From NCBI GenBank assembly GCA_905479535.1, contig CAJQMW010000175.1:1-10539 (forward strand): DNA of 10,539 nt, given 5' to 3'. How positions within the stretch are numbered: the stretch's first letter is position 1; each line of letters begins with the position of its first letter. The notes beneath the pieces are model-generated. The model ran no database searches. It was not told the origin of the DNA and saw only the letters and a program-made list of their open reading frames with translations. Below are positions 1 through 7,232 of the stretch, piece by piece. This DNA comes from an uncultured Maribacter sp. (lineage in GTDB: Bacteria > Bacteroidota > Bacteroidia > Flavobacteriales > Flavobacteriaceae). Made by a program: the position numbers and the translations under genes.

Positions 1-1532
1 AATACCGGCCAAGATATAATGTACTGTTGAAGGACGATAAGTCCTATCCTTGGATATGTCTTAAAAACGAACGTTTTCCAAGACTTTTCCCAACCAGAAG
101 AAAAATTAAGGACGGGTCAACTTATTACGGACCTTATACCAGCATGAAAACCGTGAGGACCATACTGGACCTGGTAAAAAGTGTTTATCCCTTACGTACT
201 TGTAATTATGACCTCTCAGAGTCTAAAATAAACGATGGTAAGTATAAGGTCTGTTTAGAATACCATCTTGGAAATTGCAAGGGTCCCTGTGAAGGTTTGC
301 AAACCGCAGAGGAATATGAAAGGCAAATTTCAGACATTAAAGAAATCATCAAAGGTAATTTCAAATCTTCCATTCATTATTTCAAGGGTCGGATGAAAGT
401 ACTGGCCGATAACATGCAGTTTGAGGAAGCCCAACGCATAAAGGACAAAATTAATGTATTGGAAAACTATCAGGTAAAATCCACTATAGTCAATCCCAAA
501 ATAAGTAATGTAGATGTTTTTTCCATTATTTCCGATAATGCTTTTGCTTATGTAAATTTTTTGCAGTTGTCCCATGGCTCTATCGTACGTTCGCACACCT
601 TGGAAATAAAAAAGAAATTGGATGAGGGCGATAAGGAACTATTGCAATTAGCGATCGTGGAAATACGTCAGCGATTTAAATCGGAATCCAAGGAACTGTA
701 CCTTCCTTTTAAGGTAGTTGTAGACTGGGAACTTAAGGTCACTATCCCCAAATTAGGGGATAAGAAGCGTATCTTGGAACTATCTGAACGAAATGCCAAG
801 TTCTATAGACAGGAACGTTTTAACCAGATTAAGATTATTGATCCTGATCGCCATACGAACAGGGTTATGGCCCAAATGAAAAAAGATTTGAGATTGTCAT
901 CGGAACCTAGGCATATAGAATGTTTTGACAACAGTAATATCCAAGGAAGTAATCCGGTTGCCGCTTGTGTCGTATTCAGGGACGGGAAACCTTCGAAAAA
1001 AGAATACCGACATTACAACATAAAAACGGTCGTGGGCCCCGATGATTTTGCCTCTATGGAGGAAGTTGTGTACAGAAGGTATAAACGGCTTATGGAGGAA
1101 GATGAATCCTTACCACAGCTCATTGTAATAGATGGTGGAAAGGGGCAATTGTCCTCGGCCCTCAAGAGTTTGGATATTCTCGGGTTAAGAGGAAAAATTG
1201 CCATTATAGGTATTGCCAAAAGGTTGGAAGAAATTTATTTTCCGGAGGATCCCATACCCCTCTATTTGGATAAAAAATCGGAAAGCTTAAAAATTATTCA
1301 ACAACTACGAAATGAGGCCCATAGATTTGGAATTACATTTCATAGAAACAAGAGAAGCAAGGCCGCTATAAATTCCGAACTTGAAGGTATTGAAGGTATC
1401 GGGGAGAAAACGGCTAGGGAACTCTTAAAGTATTTTAAATCGGTCAAGAGGATTAAGGAAGCTAATTTGGAGGGTCTCACAGAAATTATTGGAGCATCCA
1501 AAGCAAAAAAGATATATGAATCGTTCCACTAG
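1..1532 (+). CDS. uvrC: Excinuclease ABC subunit C, 5' end outside window
   Basis: UvrC makes the two incisions around bulky DNA lesions in the UvrABC nucleotide excision repair system, in the cytoplasm with UvrB. The reading frame is open from the window edge (first whole codon at 3). It begins inside the GIY-YIG domain's C-terminal part (RPRYNVLLKDDKSYPW), so by comparison with E. coli UvrC roughly 80 N-terminal residues are missing. Visible parts in order: four cysteines at nt 201, 252, 276 and 288 spaced like the iron-sulfur cluster cysteines of E. coli UvrC; a UVR motif that contacts UvrB (about nt 384-476, with FEEAQRIKDKI); an RNase H-like 3' nuclease domain with FDNSN (Asp at 927), GPDDFA, VIDGGKGQL (Asp at 1131) and a conserved His at 1341; and a C-terminal helix-hairpin-helix pair (EGIEGIGEKTA). 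The TTG at 27 is an internal Leu codon, not a start. The 3' end overlaps the next gene by 17 bp. Confidence 0.96.
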   Translation, partial: YRPRYNVLLKDDKSYPWICLKNERFPRLFPTRRKIKDGSTYYGPYTSMKTVRTILDLVKSVYPLRTCNYDLSESKINDGKYKVCLEYHLGNCKGPCEGLQTAEEYERQISDIKEIIKGNFKSSIHYFKGRMKVLADNMQFEEAQRIKDKINVLENYQVKSTIVNPKISNVDVFSIISDNAFAYVNFLQLSHGSIVRSHTLEIKKKLDEGDKELLQLAIVEIRQRFKSESKELYLPFKVVVDWELKVTIPKLGDKKRILELSERNAKFYRQERFNQIKIIDPDRHTNRVMAQMKKDLRLSSEPRHIECFDNSNIQGSNPVAACVVFRDGKPSKKEYRHYNIKTVVGPDDFASMEEVVYRRYKRLMEEDESLPQLIVIDGGKGQLSSALKSLDILGLRGKIAIIGIAKRLEEIYFPEDPIPLYLDKKSESLKIIQQLRNEAHRFGITFHRNKRSKAAINSELEGIEGIGEKTARELLKYFKSVKRIKEANLEGLTEIIGASKAKKIYESFH

Positions 1533-3813
1533 ATATATAAAAAGCTTAGACTTAAAAATGCTTATTGTAAGTACTGTCGTACTCTGTGGGATGTTTTCCT
1601 ATGGGCAGGCAGTAGCGGAACAAAAGGATAAAAAAATTGGGCTGGTGTTAAGCGGGGGTGGCGCTAAAGGTCTTGCCCATATTGGGGCGCTAAAGGTAAT
1701 CGAAGAAGCGGGAGTACAGATAGACTATATAGGAGGTACCAGCATGGGGGCGATTATTGGGGCGTTATATGCATCCGGGTATTCCGCAAAGGAATTGGAT
1801 TCCTTGTTTCGGGCAACAGATTTCGGATCTTTAATTCAGGACAACCTGCCTAGAAATGCCAAGACATTTTATGAAAAGGAAGATTCCGAGCGGTATGCGC
1901 TGAGTCTTCCGTTTAACAATTTTAAAGTATCCGTGCCCCCGGCATATTCCGGTGGACAAAATATTTACAATGAACTTGTGCGATTATTATACCACGTTAA
2001 GGATGTAGATGATTTTTCTAAACTTCCAATTCCTTTTGTTTGCATTGCGACCAACATAGAAACAGGTAAAGAGGTCGTTTTAAATTCGGGCTACCTCCCC
2101 GAAGCCATAATGGCAAGCGGAACACTGCCTTCTTTGTTCGAACCTTCCAGTATAGATGATAAAGTATTGATAGACGGTGGCGTTGTAAACAATTACCCCA
2201 TAGATAAGGTGATCGAACTGGGAGCGGATATCATCATTGGTGTAGACGTACAGCACGGACTTTCTAATAGGGATGCCTTACTCTCCGCGACCGAGATACT
2301 GCTACAGATCAATAATTACCGGACCGTAGAGGCTATGGTAAAGAAATCGCTAAAAACGGATATCTATATACAACCTAAGATTGAAAACTTTTCCGTAATC
2401 GAATTTGACAAAGCAAACGATATAATTAAAAGTGGGGAGTTGGCGGCAATGGAAAAGTACCAAGACCTTAAAGAGGTTTCATCCGACTACATAAAAAACC
2501 AAAAGCAGGTACCCATTATTGGACTGGGGGATTCCATAATGATCAACAGACTTTTAATCGAAGGCAATAATGAACATACCCGAGGTTACGTTAAGGGTAA
2601 GCTTAGATTTAAACTTGGAGAGCCGATCACCTTCAAAAAATTACAGCAAGGCATCGGTAACCTATCGGCAACAGGCAATTTTAATACGAACAGGTACAAG
2701 CTGGTCTCCAATGGTTTGGGTGAGGATTTGATTTTGCGCTTGAACGAAACTGCGAATACTTCCCTTTTGAGATTAGGAGCGCATTATGATGACCTTTATA
2801 AAAGTGCCGCTATTATCAATTTTACAAAGAAAAAGATACTCTCCAACGATGATGTGGCCTCTTTTGATCTTATTCTAGGGGATAATGTAAGGTATAATTT
2901 TGAATACTATGTAGACAAAGGAACCTATTGGAGTTTTGGTATAAATTCCCGGTTCAACGATTTTGAGGAAGAAATTGACTTCAATATCATCAGGGATAAT
3001 TTTGAGGTGCCTCCCGGGGTGAACGTGAACACCATCAACTTGGATGTTACGGACTTTACCAACCAGGTATACATACAAACAGTGGTGAGGGAAGAATTTG
3101 CATTTACCATTGGAGCGGAACACAAATTTCTAAAATACACCACAAGAACACTCGGAGGTATTTCAAGTACACCTGGGTCTCCGGTGATAACTACAACGGA
3201 CGAAAGAACAATTTTTGAAAAAAGTAATTTTTTCAGTGTTTTCGGGAATCTGAAGTTGGATACTTATGATGATAAATATTTTCCGACCAAGGGGCTCTTT
3301 TTTGATGGGGATTTTCATTACTATCTACTTTCCTCGGATTTCAATGAAAACTTTAAGGATTTTTCCATTTCAAAAGCTAGGATGGGCATAGCACTACCTT
3401 TGGCAGACAATCTTTCTTTAAATGTAGAGACAGAAGGGGGGTTTAAGTTGGGGACTTCCGAGATAACTTCCTTTGATTTTGTTCTGGGAGGTTTTGGTAC
3501 CAACCTGATAAACAATTTTATACCCTTTTACGGATATGATTTCTTAAGTCTTCCCGGGAACAGTTTCGTTAAAGCCTATGCACGACTTGATTTTGAATTT
3601 GTAAAAAAGAACCATTTGTTGTTAGCGGCCAACTATGCAAATGTTGATGATGATATTTTCAGGACCGGTGAGTGGTTCACGGCACCTAATTTTTCAGGGT
3701 ATGGAGTAGGGTATGGATGGGAGTCGTTCCTAGGTCCTTTGCAAATCATATATTCCTGGTCTCCAGAAGGCGATAATTCCAATGTTTTTTTTAGTGTGGG
3801 ATATTGGTTCTAG
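1516..3813 (+). CDS. Patatin-like phospholipase with POTRA and outer-membrane barrel
   Basis: This 765-residue protein has the order signal peptide, patatin lipase, POTRA-like segment, 16-strand-type beta barrel. That order is known from type Vd autotransporters such as PlpD and FplA. The patatin domain (about residues 40-330) carries the complete Ser-Asp dyad: oxyanion motif GGGAKG at 47-52, nucleophile elbow GTSMG at 74-78 (Ser76), and DGG at 220-222 (Asp220). A POTRA-like stretch lies at about 341-411 (INRLLIEGNN, then FKKLQQGIGNL). The rest alternates like barrel strands and ends in aromatic residues (GYWF), as outer-membrane proteins do. I chose the ATG at 1516, inside the 3' end of uvrC. 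A TTG at 1489 extends the frame, and an ATG at 1558 would leave a shorter signal peptide. The overlap suggests co-transcription with uvrC. The predicted role is lipid hydrolysis at or outside the outer membrane. Whether the lipase domain is surface-exposed or periplasmic is inference. Confidence 0.9.
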   Translation: MNRSTRYIKSLDLKMLIVSTVVLCGMFSYGQAVAEQKDKKIGLVLSGGGAKGLAHIGALKVIEEAGVQIDYIGGTSMGAIIGALYASGYSAKELDSLFRATDFGSLIQDNLPRNAKTFYEKEDSERYALSLPFNNFKVSVPPAYSGGQNIYNELVRLLYHVKDVDDFSKLPIPFVCIATNIETGKEVVLNSGYLPEAIMASGTLPSLFEPSSIDDKVLIDGGVVNNYPIDKVIELGADIIIGVDVQHGLSNRDALLSATEILLQINNYRTVEAMVKKSLKTDIYIQPKIENFSVIEFDKANDIIKSGELAAMEKYQDLKEVSSDYIKNQKQVPIIGLGDSIMINRLLIEGNNEHTRGYVKGKLRFKLGEPITFKKLQQGIGNLSATGNFNTNRYKLVSNGLGEDLILRLNETANTSLLRLGAHYDDLYKSAAIINFTKKKILSNDDVASFDLILGDNVRYNFEYYVDKGTYWSFGINSRFNDFEEEIDFNIIRDNFEVPPGVNVNTINLDVTDFTNQVYIQTVVREEFAFTIGAEHKFLKYTTRTLGGISSTPGSPVITTTDERTIFEKSNFFSVFGNLKLDTYDDKYFPTKGLFFDGDFHYYLLSSDFNENFKDFSISKARMGIALPLADNLSLNVETEGGFKLGTSEITSFDFVLGGFGTNLINNFIPFYGYDFLSLPGNSFVKAYARLDFEFVKKNHLLLAANYANVDDDIFRTGEWFTAPNFSGYGVGYGWESFLGPLQIIYSWSPEGDNSNVFFSVGYWF

Positions 3814-3908
3814 GATTTAAAATTTGTCTTTCTGAAATAAATTTTAAAGTACTTGTTTTGAATCGTTCTTAAGGAAATCCCAAATAATCCATACAACTGT
3901 GAATTAGT

Positions 3909-3937
3909 GTTAAGATAAGCGTTAAAGTAAGTTAAAA
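3909..3937 (+). promoter_or_regulatory. Tandem GTTAA-N-R-TAAG direct repeats
   Basis: GTTAAGATAAG (3909-3919) and GTTAAAGTAAG (3921-3931) match at 9 of 11 positions. A partial third GTTAAAA follows at 3931-3937, so GTTAA recurs at spacings of 12 and 10 bp, about one helical turn. A separate copy, GTTAATGTAAG, lies at 4109-4119. Direct repeats near 11 bp are the usual layout for winged-helix response regulators of the OmpR/PhoB family, so an activator site is possible. The regulator is unknown, and AT-rich background makes chance similarity a real alternative. Confidence 0.35.
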
Positions 3938-3976
3938 CCTACCGTGCAGAAAGAATGTTGTTTTAAATTTACATCA

Positions 3977-4078
3977 GCAAGGGGTGGTTCCCTTGCAACT
4001 TTAAGTATTGGTTTTTCATAATTTAAAGTTTGGTTGGTTATTTAGGAAAAGCCCAGTTTTAAAGCTGGGCTTTTTTTT
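3977..4078 (+). ncRNA. Candidate small RNA of about 100 nt
   Basis: A 7-bp perfect stem, GCAAGGG (3977-3983) with CCCTTGC (3990-3996), closes a 6-nt loop. It starts 5 nt after TAAATTTA (3964-3971), which matches the Bacteroidota -7 element TAnnTTTG except for its last base. An AT-rich linker follows and the unit ends in a strong intrinsic terminator. A transcript starting near 3977 and ending near 4078 would have a protected 5' hairpin and a terminator hairpin, as many small RNAs do. No TTTG-type -33 element stands at the usual distance, and I do not recognise a known RNA family. It may instead be the 3' UTR of the patatin transcript. Confidence 0.3.
4047..4078 (+). terminator. Rho-independent terminator
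   Basis: AAAAGCCCAG (4047-4056) pairs perfectly with CTGGGCTTTT (4065-4074) across an 8-nt loop. A run of eight T (4071-4078) covers and follows the base of the stem. It ends transcription coming from the left (the patatin gene or a small RNA). On the reverse strand only four T follow the stem, so action in that direction would be weak. It separates the uvrC-patatin unit from the DUF3108-kynA-M23-pgi unit. Confidence 0.88.
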
Positions 4079-4108
4079 ATACAATACTTTGGAATAAATT
4101 TTGTTTAT

Positions 4109-4119
4109 GTTAATGTAAG
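4109..4119 (+). promoter_or_regulatory. Isolated third copy of GTTAA-N-R-TAAG motif
   Basis: GTTAATGTAAG matches the tandem copies at 3909 and 3921 at 9 of 11 positions. It sits 28 bp upstream of the -7-like octamer in front of the DUF3108 gene, so a shared regulator could act on both sides of the terminator. This is inference from sequence similarity only. Confidence 0.25.
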
Positions 4120-4146
4120 TGAACGGAATTTTAAGGTTCCAGTTAG

Positions 4147-4154
4147 TAACTTTA
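4147..4154 (+). promoter_or_regulatory. Possible -7 element of the DUF3108 operon
   Basis: TAACTTTA fits TAnnTTTG except for the final base and lies 19 bp before the ATG at 4174, leaving a short leader. No clear TTTG or TTG is found at the expected -33 distance. A promoter must lie between the terminator and 4174 if the cluster has its own start, and this is the best-looking candidate. Confidence 0.3.
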
Positions 4155-4173
4155 CTTTAATTAGATTGCGATT

Positions 4174-4953
4174 ATGAAGAGATTAGCCCTAATTATATGT
4201 CTTGCCTTCTTCTACAGTTCCTTTGGGCAAAATAGTAGATCGGCCTTTGAGCCTGGAGAGTGGTTGAAGTTTAGGATGCATTACGGCCCATTGAATGCCA
4301 GTTATGCTACCTTGCAGGTAAAGAACGCAAAGATTGATGACATTCCGGTTTATCACGTAGTAGGTCACGGTGAAACTACAGGATTTGCCAGTTGGTTTTT
4401 TAAGGTAGACGATACCTATGAGAGCTATTTTGATAAAAAAGATGGTAAACCCTATAGATTCATCCGAAAAATAAACGAAGGAGGCTATACCAAGGATGTT
4501 GAAATCAATTTTGACCATGAGAAGGACAAAGCCGTTTTTAATGATAAGAAAAACAAGAAAAAGCTTAATTTTGAACTTCAGGACAGTATCCAGGATTTAA
4601 TTTCCGCCTTTTATTTCCTAAGGAACAATTATGAACCTAAAGATTTAACGAAAGGTGAGGCCATAGATTTAAAAATGCTATACGATGATGACGGTATTTT
4701 TACATTTAAGCTGAAGTATTTGGGAAAGGAAATCGTTAGAACCAAATATGGGAAAGTGGAATGTCTTAAGTTTAGACCGTTAGTGCAATCCGGAAGGGTT
4801 TTTAAGGAACAGGAAAGTTTATCGCTTTGGGTTTCCAACGATGACAACAGAATTCCTATAAGGATTAAAGCTCAACTGGCCGTTGGTGCCATTAAAGCGG
4901 ATTTGGATGGTTACAATGGTCTAAAACATCAATTTAAGATCGTAATGGACTAA
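4174..4953 (+). CDS. Secreted DUF3108-family envelope protein
   Basis: A 259-residue protein with an N-terminal signal peptide (about residues 1-18: Lys-Arg, hydrophobic core, then SSFGQ), so it should be exported to the periplasm or envelope. The body resembles DUF3108 proteins: an early FEPGEWLKFRMHYG segment, alternating strand-like stretches, and a C-terminal block with LSLWVSNDDNRIPIRIK and the conserved glycine-aromatic end. Members are thought to be beta-rich periplasmic proteins; no reaction is assigned to them and I do not assign one here. A Lys-rich loop (KNKKKL) lies mid-protein. There is no lipobox cysteine and no membrane segment after the signal. It is the first gene of a tight cluster and is followed 6 bp later by kynA. 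Confidence 0.85.
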   Translation: MKRLALIICLAFFYSSFGQNSRSAFEPGEWLKFRMHYGPLNASYATLQVKNAKIDDIPVYHVVGHGETTGFASWFFKVDDTYESYFDKKDGKPYRFIRKINEGGYTKDVEINFDHEKDKAVFNDKKNKKKLNFELQDSIQDLISAFYFLRNNYEPKDLTKGEAIDLKMLYDDDGIFTFKLKYLGKEIVRTKYGKVECLKFRPLVQSGRVFKEQESLSLWVSNDDNRIPIRIKAQLAVGAIKADLDGYNGLKHQFKIVMD

Positions 4954-4959
4954 TACACA

Positions 4960-5928
4960 ATGAAGGACAAGGAGCGAATCCAATCTCAAATCTCAAAACT
5001 TGAAGAAAAATACAAGGATTCAGGACAAGACCTTAACGCTTACCTAGACGGGTTACTCTACCAACGTTACCTTACCTATTGGGATTATATTCATTTGGAC
5101 ACCTTATTAAGTTTGCAGGTACCTCGGACCCATTTTCCCGATGAGGAAATCTTTATCATGTACCATCAGATTACAGAGTTGTACTTTAAACTCATTCTAC
5201 ATGAACAAAAACAACTGGTGGATGACAAATCACAGAAGCTAGATTTCTTTGTTGAAAAGGTTAGACGGATCAACAGTTACTATTCCGCCCTCATTTCCTC
5301 TTTTGGAATCATGATAAAAGGAATGGAACGGGAGCAATTTTTGCAATACCGTATGGCTTTGCTGCCTGCAAGTGGGTTCCAATCCGCACAGTTCAGAATG
5401 ATTGAACTCTACGCAACGCCCATGGAAAATTTGGTACACCAATCCAAACGTGCGGATTACTCTTCTAATGACTCTATTGAGGAATTGTATGAAAATATCT
5501 ATTGGAAAAGTGGAGCAACCGATAGTTCCACAGGAGAAAAAACATTGACCCTTAAACAATTTGAATACAGATACACCCCCAGGCTCATTAGAATTGCCCG
5601 GCAAGTAGAGAATAATACGATTTACCATAAGTATTTGGATCTACCATTGGAACTGAGGCAAAATAAAGAGCTGGTAGATGCGTTAAAAAGTTTGGATTTA
5701 AATGCGAACGTAAACTGGCCATTGATGCATATGGGCTCCGCGCACCGTTACCTTGGAAAGGAATCTGGGGATTTGGAAGCGACCGGCGGAACAAATTGGA
5801 AGAATTACCTTCCGCCCAGTTTCCAAAAGATTGTATTTTTTCCGAAATTATATACAAACCAAGAGTTAAATGATTGGGGAAAACAATGGGTAGACCATAT
5901 CTTTAACCCCAATAAAATAAGTAACTAA
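4960..5928 (+). CDS. kynA: Tryptophan 2,3-dioxygenase
   Basis: A cytosolic haem enzyme (EC 1.13.11.11) that opens the indole ring of L-tryptophan with O2 to give N-formylkynurenine, the first step of the kynurenine route. The 322 residues include the family signature: Y-x-x-Y-x-x-L-D-x-LLSLQ (residues 40-53); DEEIFIMYHQITELYFKLI with the distal-pocket His69 (His55 in the Xanthomonas enzyme); QYRMALLPASGFQS with the carboxylate-binding Arg131; the probable proximal haem ligand His257 in NWPLMHMG; and ATGGTNW (Thr275) near the C-terminus. By eye, the His-to-Thr distance is 18 residues against 14 in the Xanthomonas enzyme, a small insertion. There is no signal peptide. It lies 6 bp after the DUF3108 gene and 2 bp before the M23 gene. 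No other kynurenine-pathway gene is in the window. Confidence 0.95.
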   Translation: MKDKERIQSQISKLEEKYKDSGQDLNAYLDGLLYQRYLTYWDYIHLDTLLSLQVPRTHFPDEEIFIMYHQITELYFKLILHEQKQLVDDKSQKLDFFVEKVRRINSYYSALISSFGIMIKGMEREQFLQYRMALLPASGFQSAQFRMIELYATPMENLVHQSKRADYSSNDSIEELYENIYWKSGATDSSTGEKTLTLKQFEYRYTPRLIRIARQVENNTIYHKYLDLPLELRQNKELVDALKSLDLNANVNWPLMHMGSAHRYLGKESGDLEATGGTNWKNYLPPSFQKIVFFPKLYTNQELNDWGKQWVDHIFNPNKISN

Positions 5929-5930
5929 GA

Positions 5931-7232
5931 ATGCAAAAATATTGGGGCATACTATTATGGGCATTGACCGTAATGCTTTCCTGTGGGGAGGATAAAAATC
6001 AACAAGTAGAACATACTTCTCCTAAAATAAGTCCTATTCAGGAACCTGTGGTAACCCATTTTGGTTTTAACCTTCAAGATTTCAATGTCAAATCAGATAC
6101 CGTGAAGCGTGGGGATAGTTTTGGGGAGTTAATGATAGAAAACAACGTTGACTATCCAAAAATCGTCAAGATATCGGAAAACTTCAAAGATACTTTCGAT
6201 GTTCGTAAAATTAGGGTAGGCAAACCTTATCTTATTTTAAAATCCAAGGACACCTTAGAACAGGCCCAGGTCTTTATTTACGAAAACGACCCCATAAACT
6301 ATACGGTAGTTGATTTTAGGGATAGTGTATTTGCCTACAGGAGCAAGAAAAAAGTAAAATACGTGGAAAGGGAAGCTTCGGGGGTTATAGAGACTTCTTT
6401 ATCGGAAGCGATATTGGACCAGGGAATAGATTACAACTTAACTAATAGTCTATCGGAGATTTATGCCTGGACCATTGATTTCTTCAGACTTCAAAAAGGG
6501 GACAAGTTCAAGGTCATTTACAAGGAAAAATACATTAACGATACCATATATGCCGGTGCAGAGCCTATAGAGGTGGCCTATTTTGAACATAATGGCCGTC
6601 CTATCTACGCCTTTGCCTACGAAAATGATTCATTAAAGAACATAGTGGATTATTTTGATGAGGAAGCGAACAACTTAAGAAGGACCTTTCTTAGGGCCCC
6701 GGTCCAATTCAGCAGAATTTCATCGCGTTACAATTTAAAAAGGCGTATCCGCTACTATGGTTACAAGCTCCGCCCTCATAAGGGAACGGACTATGCGGCA
6801 CCCATAGGAACACCTATTTTGGCAACGGCAGATGGTACTGTGACGGAATCTACAAGACGGGGAGGTAACGGGAAATATGTAAAAATTAGACATAACGGTA
6901 CGTATTCCACTCAGTACCTGCACATGAAGAACCAAAAGGTAAGAAGAGGGGAATTTGTAAGGCAGGGCGATGTCATAGGCTGGATCGGGATGACCGGCAA
7001 TACAGGTGGCCCCCATGTCTGCTATCGTTTTTGGAAAAATGGGAGACAGGTAGATCCGTTTAGGGAAGAGTTGCCCTTGGCAGAACCTTTGGCAGAAGAA
7101 TTAAGACCGGACTACTATGCATATATTGCTCCCAGGAAAGATCAGCTAGATTGTATCGAGTATCCTGAAAAACCTATCGAAGAAGAGGATTTGCTAACAC
7201 TGAACGAAGAACATGGCGCTACACAAAATTAA
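5931..7232 (+). CDS. M23-family (LytM-type) peptidoglycan endopeptidase lipoprotein
   Basis: A 433-residue envelope protein likely to cut peptidoglycan cross-bridges or stem peptides. The N-terminus looks like a lipoprotein signal (hydrophobic run, then MLSC with Cys18 followed by GED); the lipobox is loose, with Met at -3. Residues about 56-104 (VKRGDSFGELM onward) resemble a LysM or OapA-like module. The M23 domain spans about 255-378: HKGTD supplies His283 and Asp287, YLHM supplies His331, and the last metal motif reads PHVCYRFW. In canonical M23 enzymes that motif is HxH, so the second histidine, a zinc ligand, is Cys364 here while His362 is kept. Cysteine can bind zinc, so activity is possible but should not be assumed. 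The C-terminal tail is acidic. The start lies 2 bp after kynA and the 3' end overlaps pgi by 20 bp. Confidence 0.9.
   Translation: MQKYWGILLWALTVMLSCGEDKNQQVEHTSPKISPIQEPVVTHFGFNLQDFNVKSDTVKRGDSFGELMIENNVDYPKIVKISENFKDTFDVRKIRVGKPYLILKSKDTLEQAQVFIYENDPINYTVVDFRDSVFAYRSKKKVKYVEREASGVIETSLSEAILDQGIDYNLTNSLSEIYAWTIDFFRLQKGDKFKVIYKEKYINDTIYAGAEPIEVAYFEHNGRPIYAFAYENDSLKNIVDYFDEEANNLRRTFLRAPVQFSRISSRYNLKRRIRYYGYKLRPHKGTDYAAPIGTPILATADGTVTESTRRGGNGKYVKIRHNGTYSTQYLHMKNQKVRRGEFVRQGDVIGWIGMTGNTGGPHVCYRFWKNGRQVDPFREELPLAEPLAEELRPDYYAYIAPRKDQLDCIEYPEKPIEEEDLLTLNEEHGATQN

Larger units (their letters stand above)
3814..4173. other. 360-bp gene-free stretch with regulatory-looking elements
   Basis: No protein-coding gene is supported here on either strand. 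In order it holds: an AT-rich tail after the patatin gene without an obvious hairpin (3814-3900); tandem GTTAA-type repeats (3909-3937); a -7-like octamer (3964-3971); a GC-rich hairpin (3977-3996); an AT-rich linker; a strong intrinsic terminator (4047-4078); a third copy of the 11-bp motif (4109-4119); and a weak -7-like octamer (4147-4154) in front of the DUF3108 gene. The terminator is 234 bp past the patatin stop codon, which is far for a simple end of that transcript. Confidence 0.7.

Noticed and set aside
27..29. TTG as the start codon of uvrC
   Set aside because: The frame is open to the window edge and the upstream codons read RPRYNVL, a conserved part of UvrC, so this TTG is an internal Leu.
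1489..1515. TTG start that would lengthen the patatin protein by nine residues
   Set aside because: The extra residues lie deeper in uvrC, have no better leader, and would put charged residues before an already sufficient signal-peptide n-region. The ATG at 1516 is simpler.
3969..4019. 16-codon reading frame on the - strand in the intergenic region (MKNQYLKLQGNHPLLM)
   Set aside because: It is very short, has no recognisable leader or family, and much of it is the two arms of the hairpin at 3977-3996. Chance is the better explanation.
4122..4144. Imperfect inverted repeat AACGGAA ... TTCCAGTT before the DUF3108 gene
   Set aside because: It needs a one-base bulge and occurs once, so it cannot be separated from chance without comparative data.
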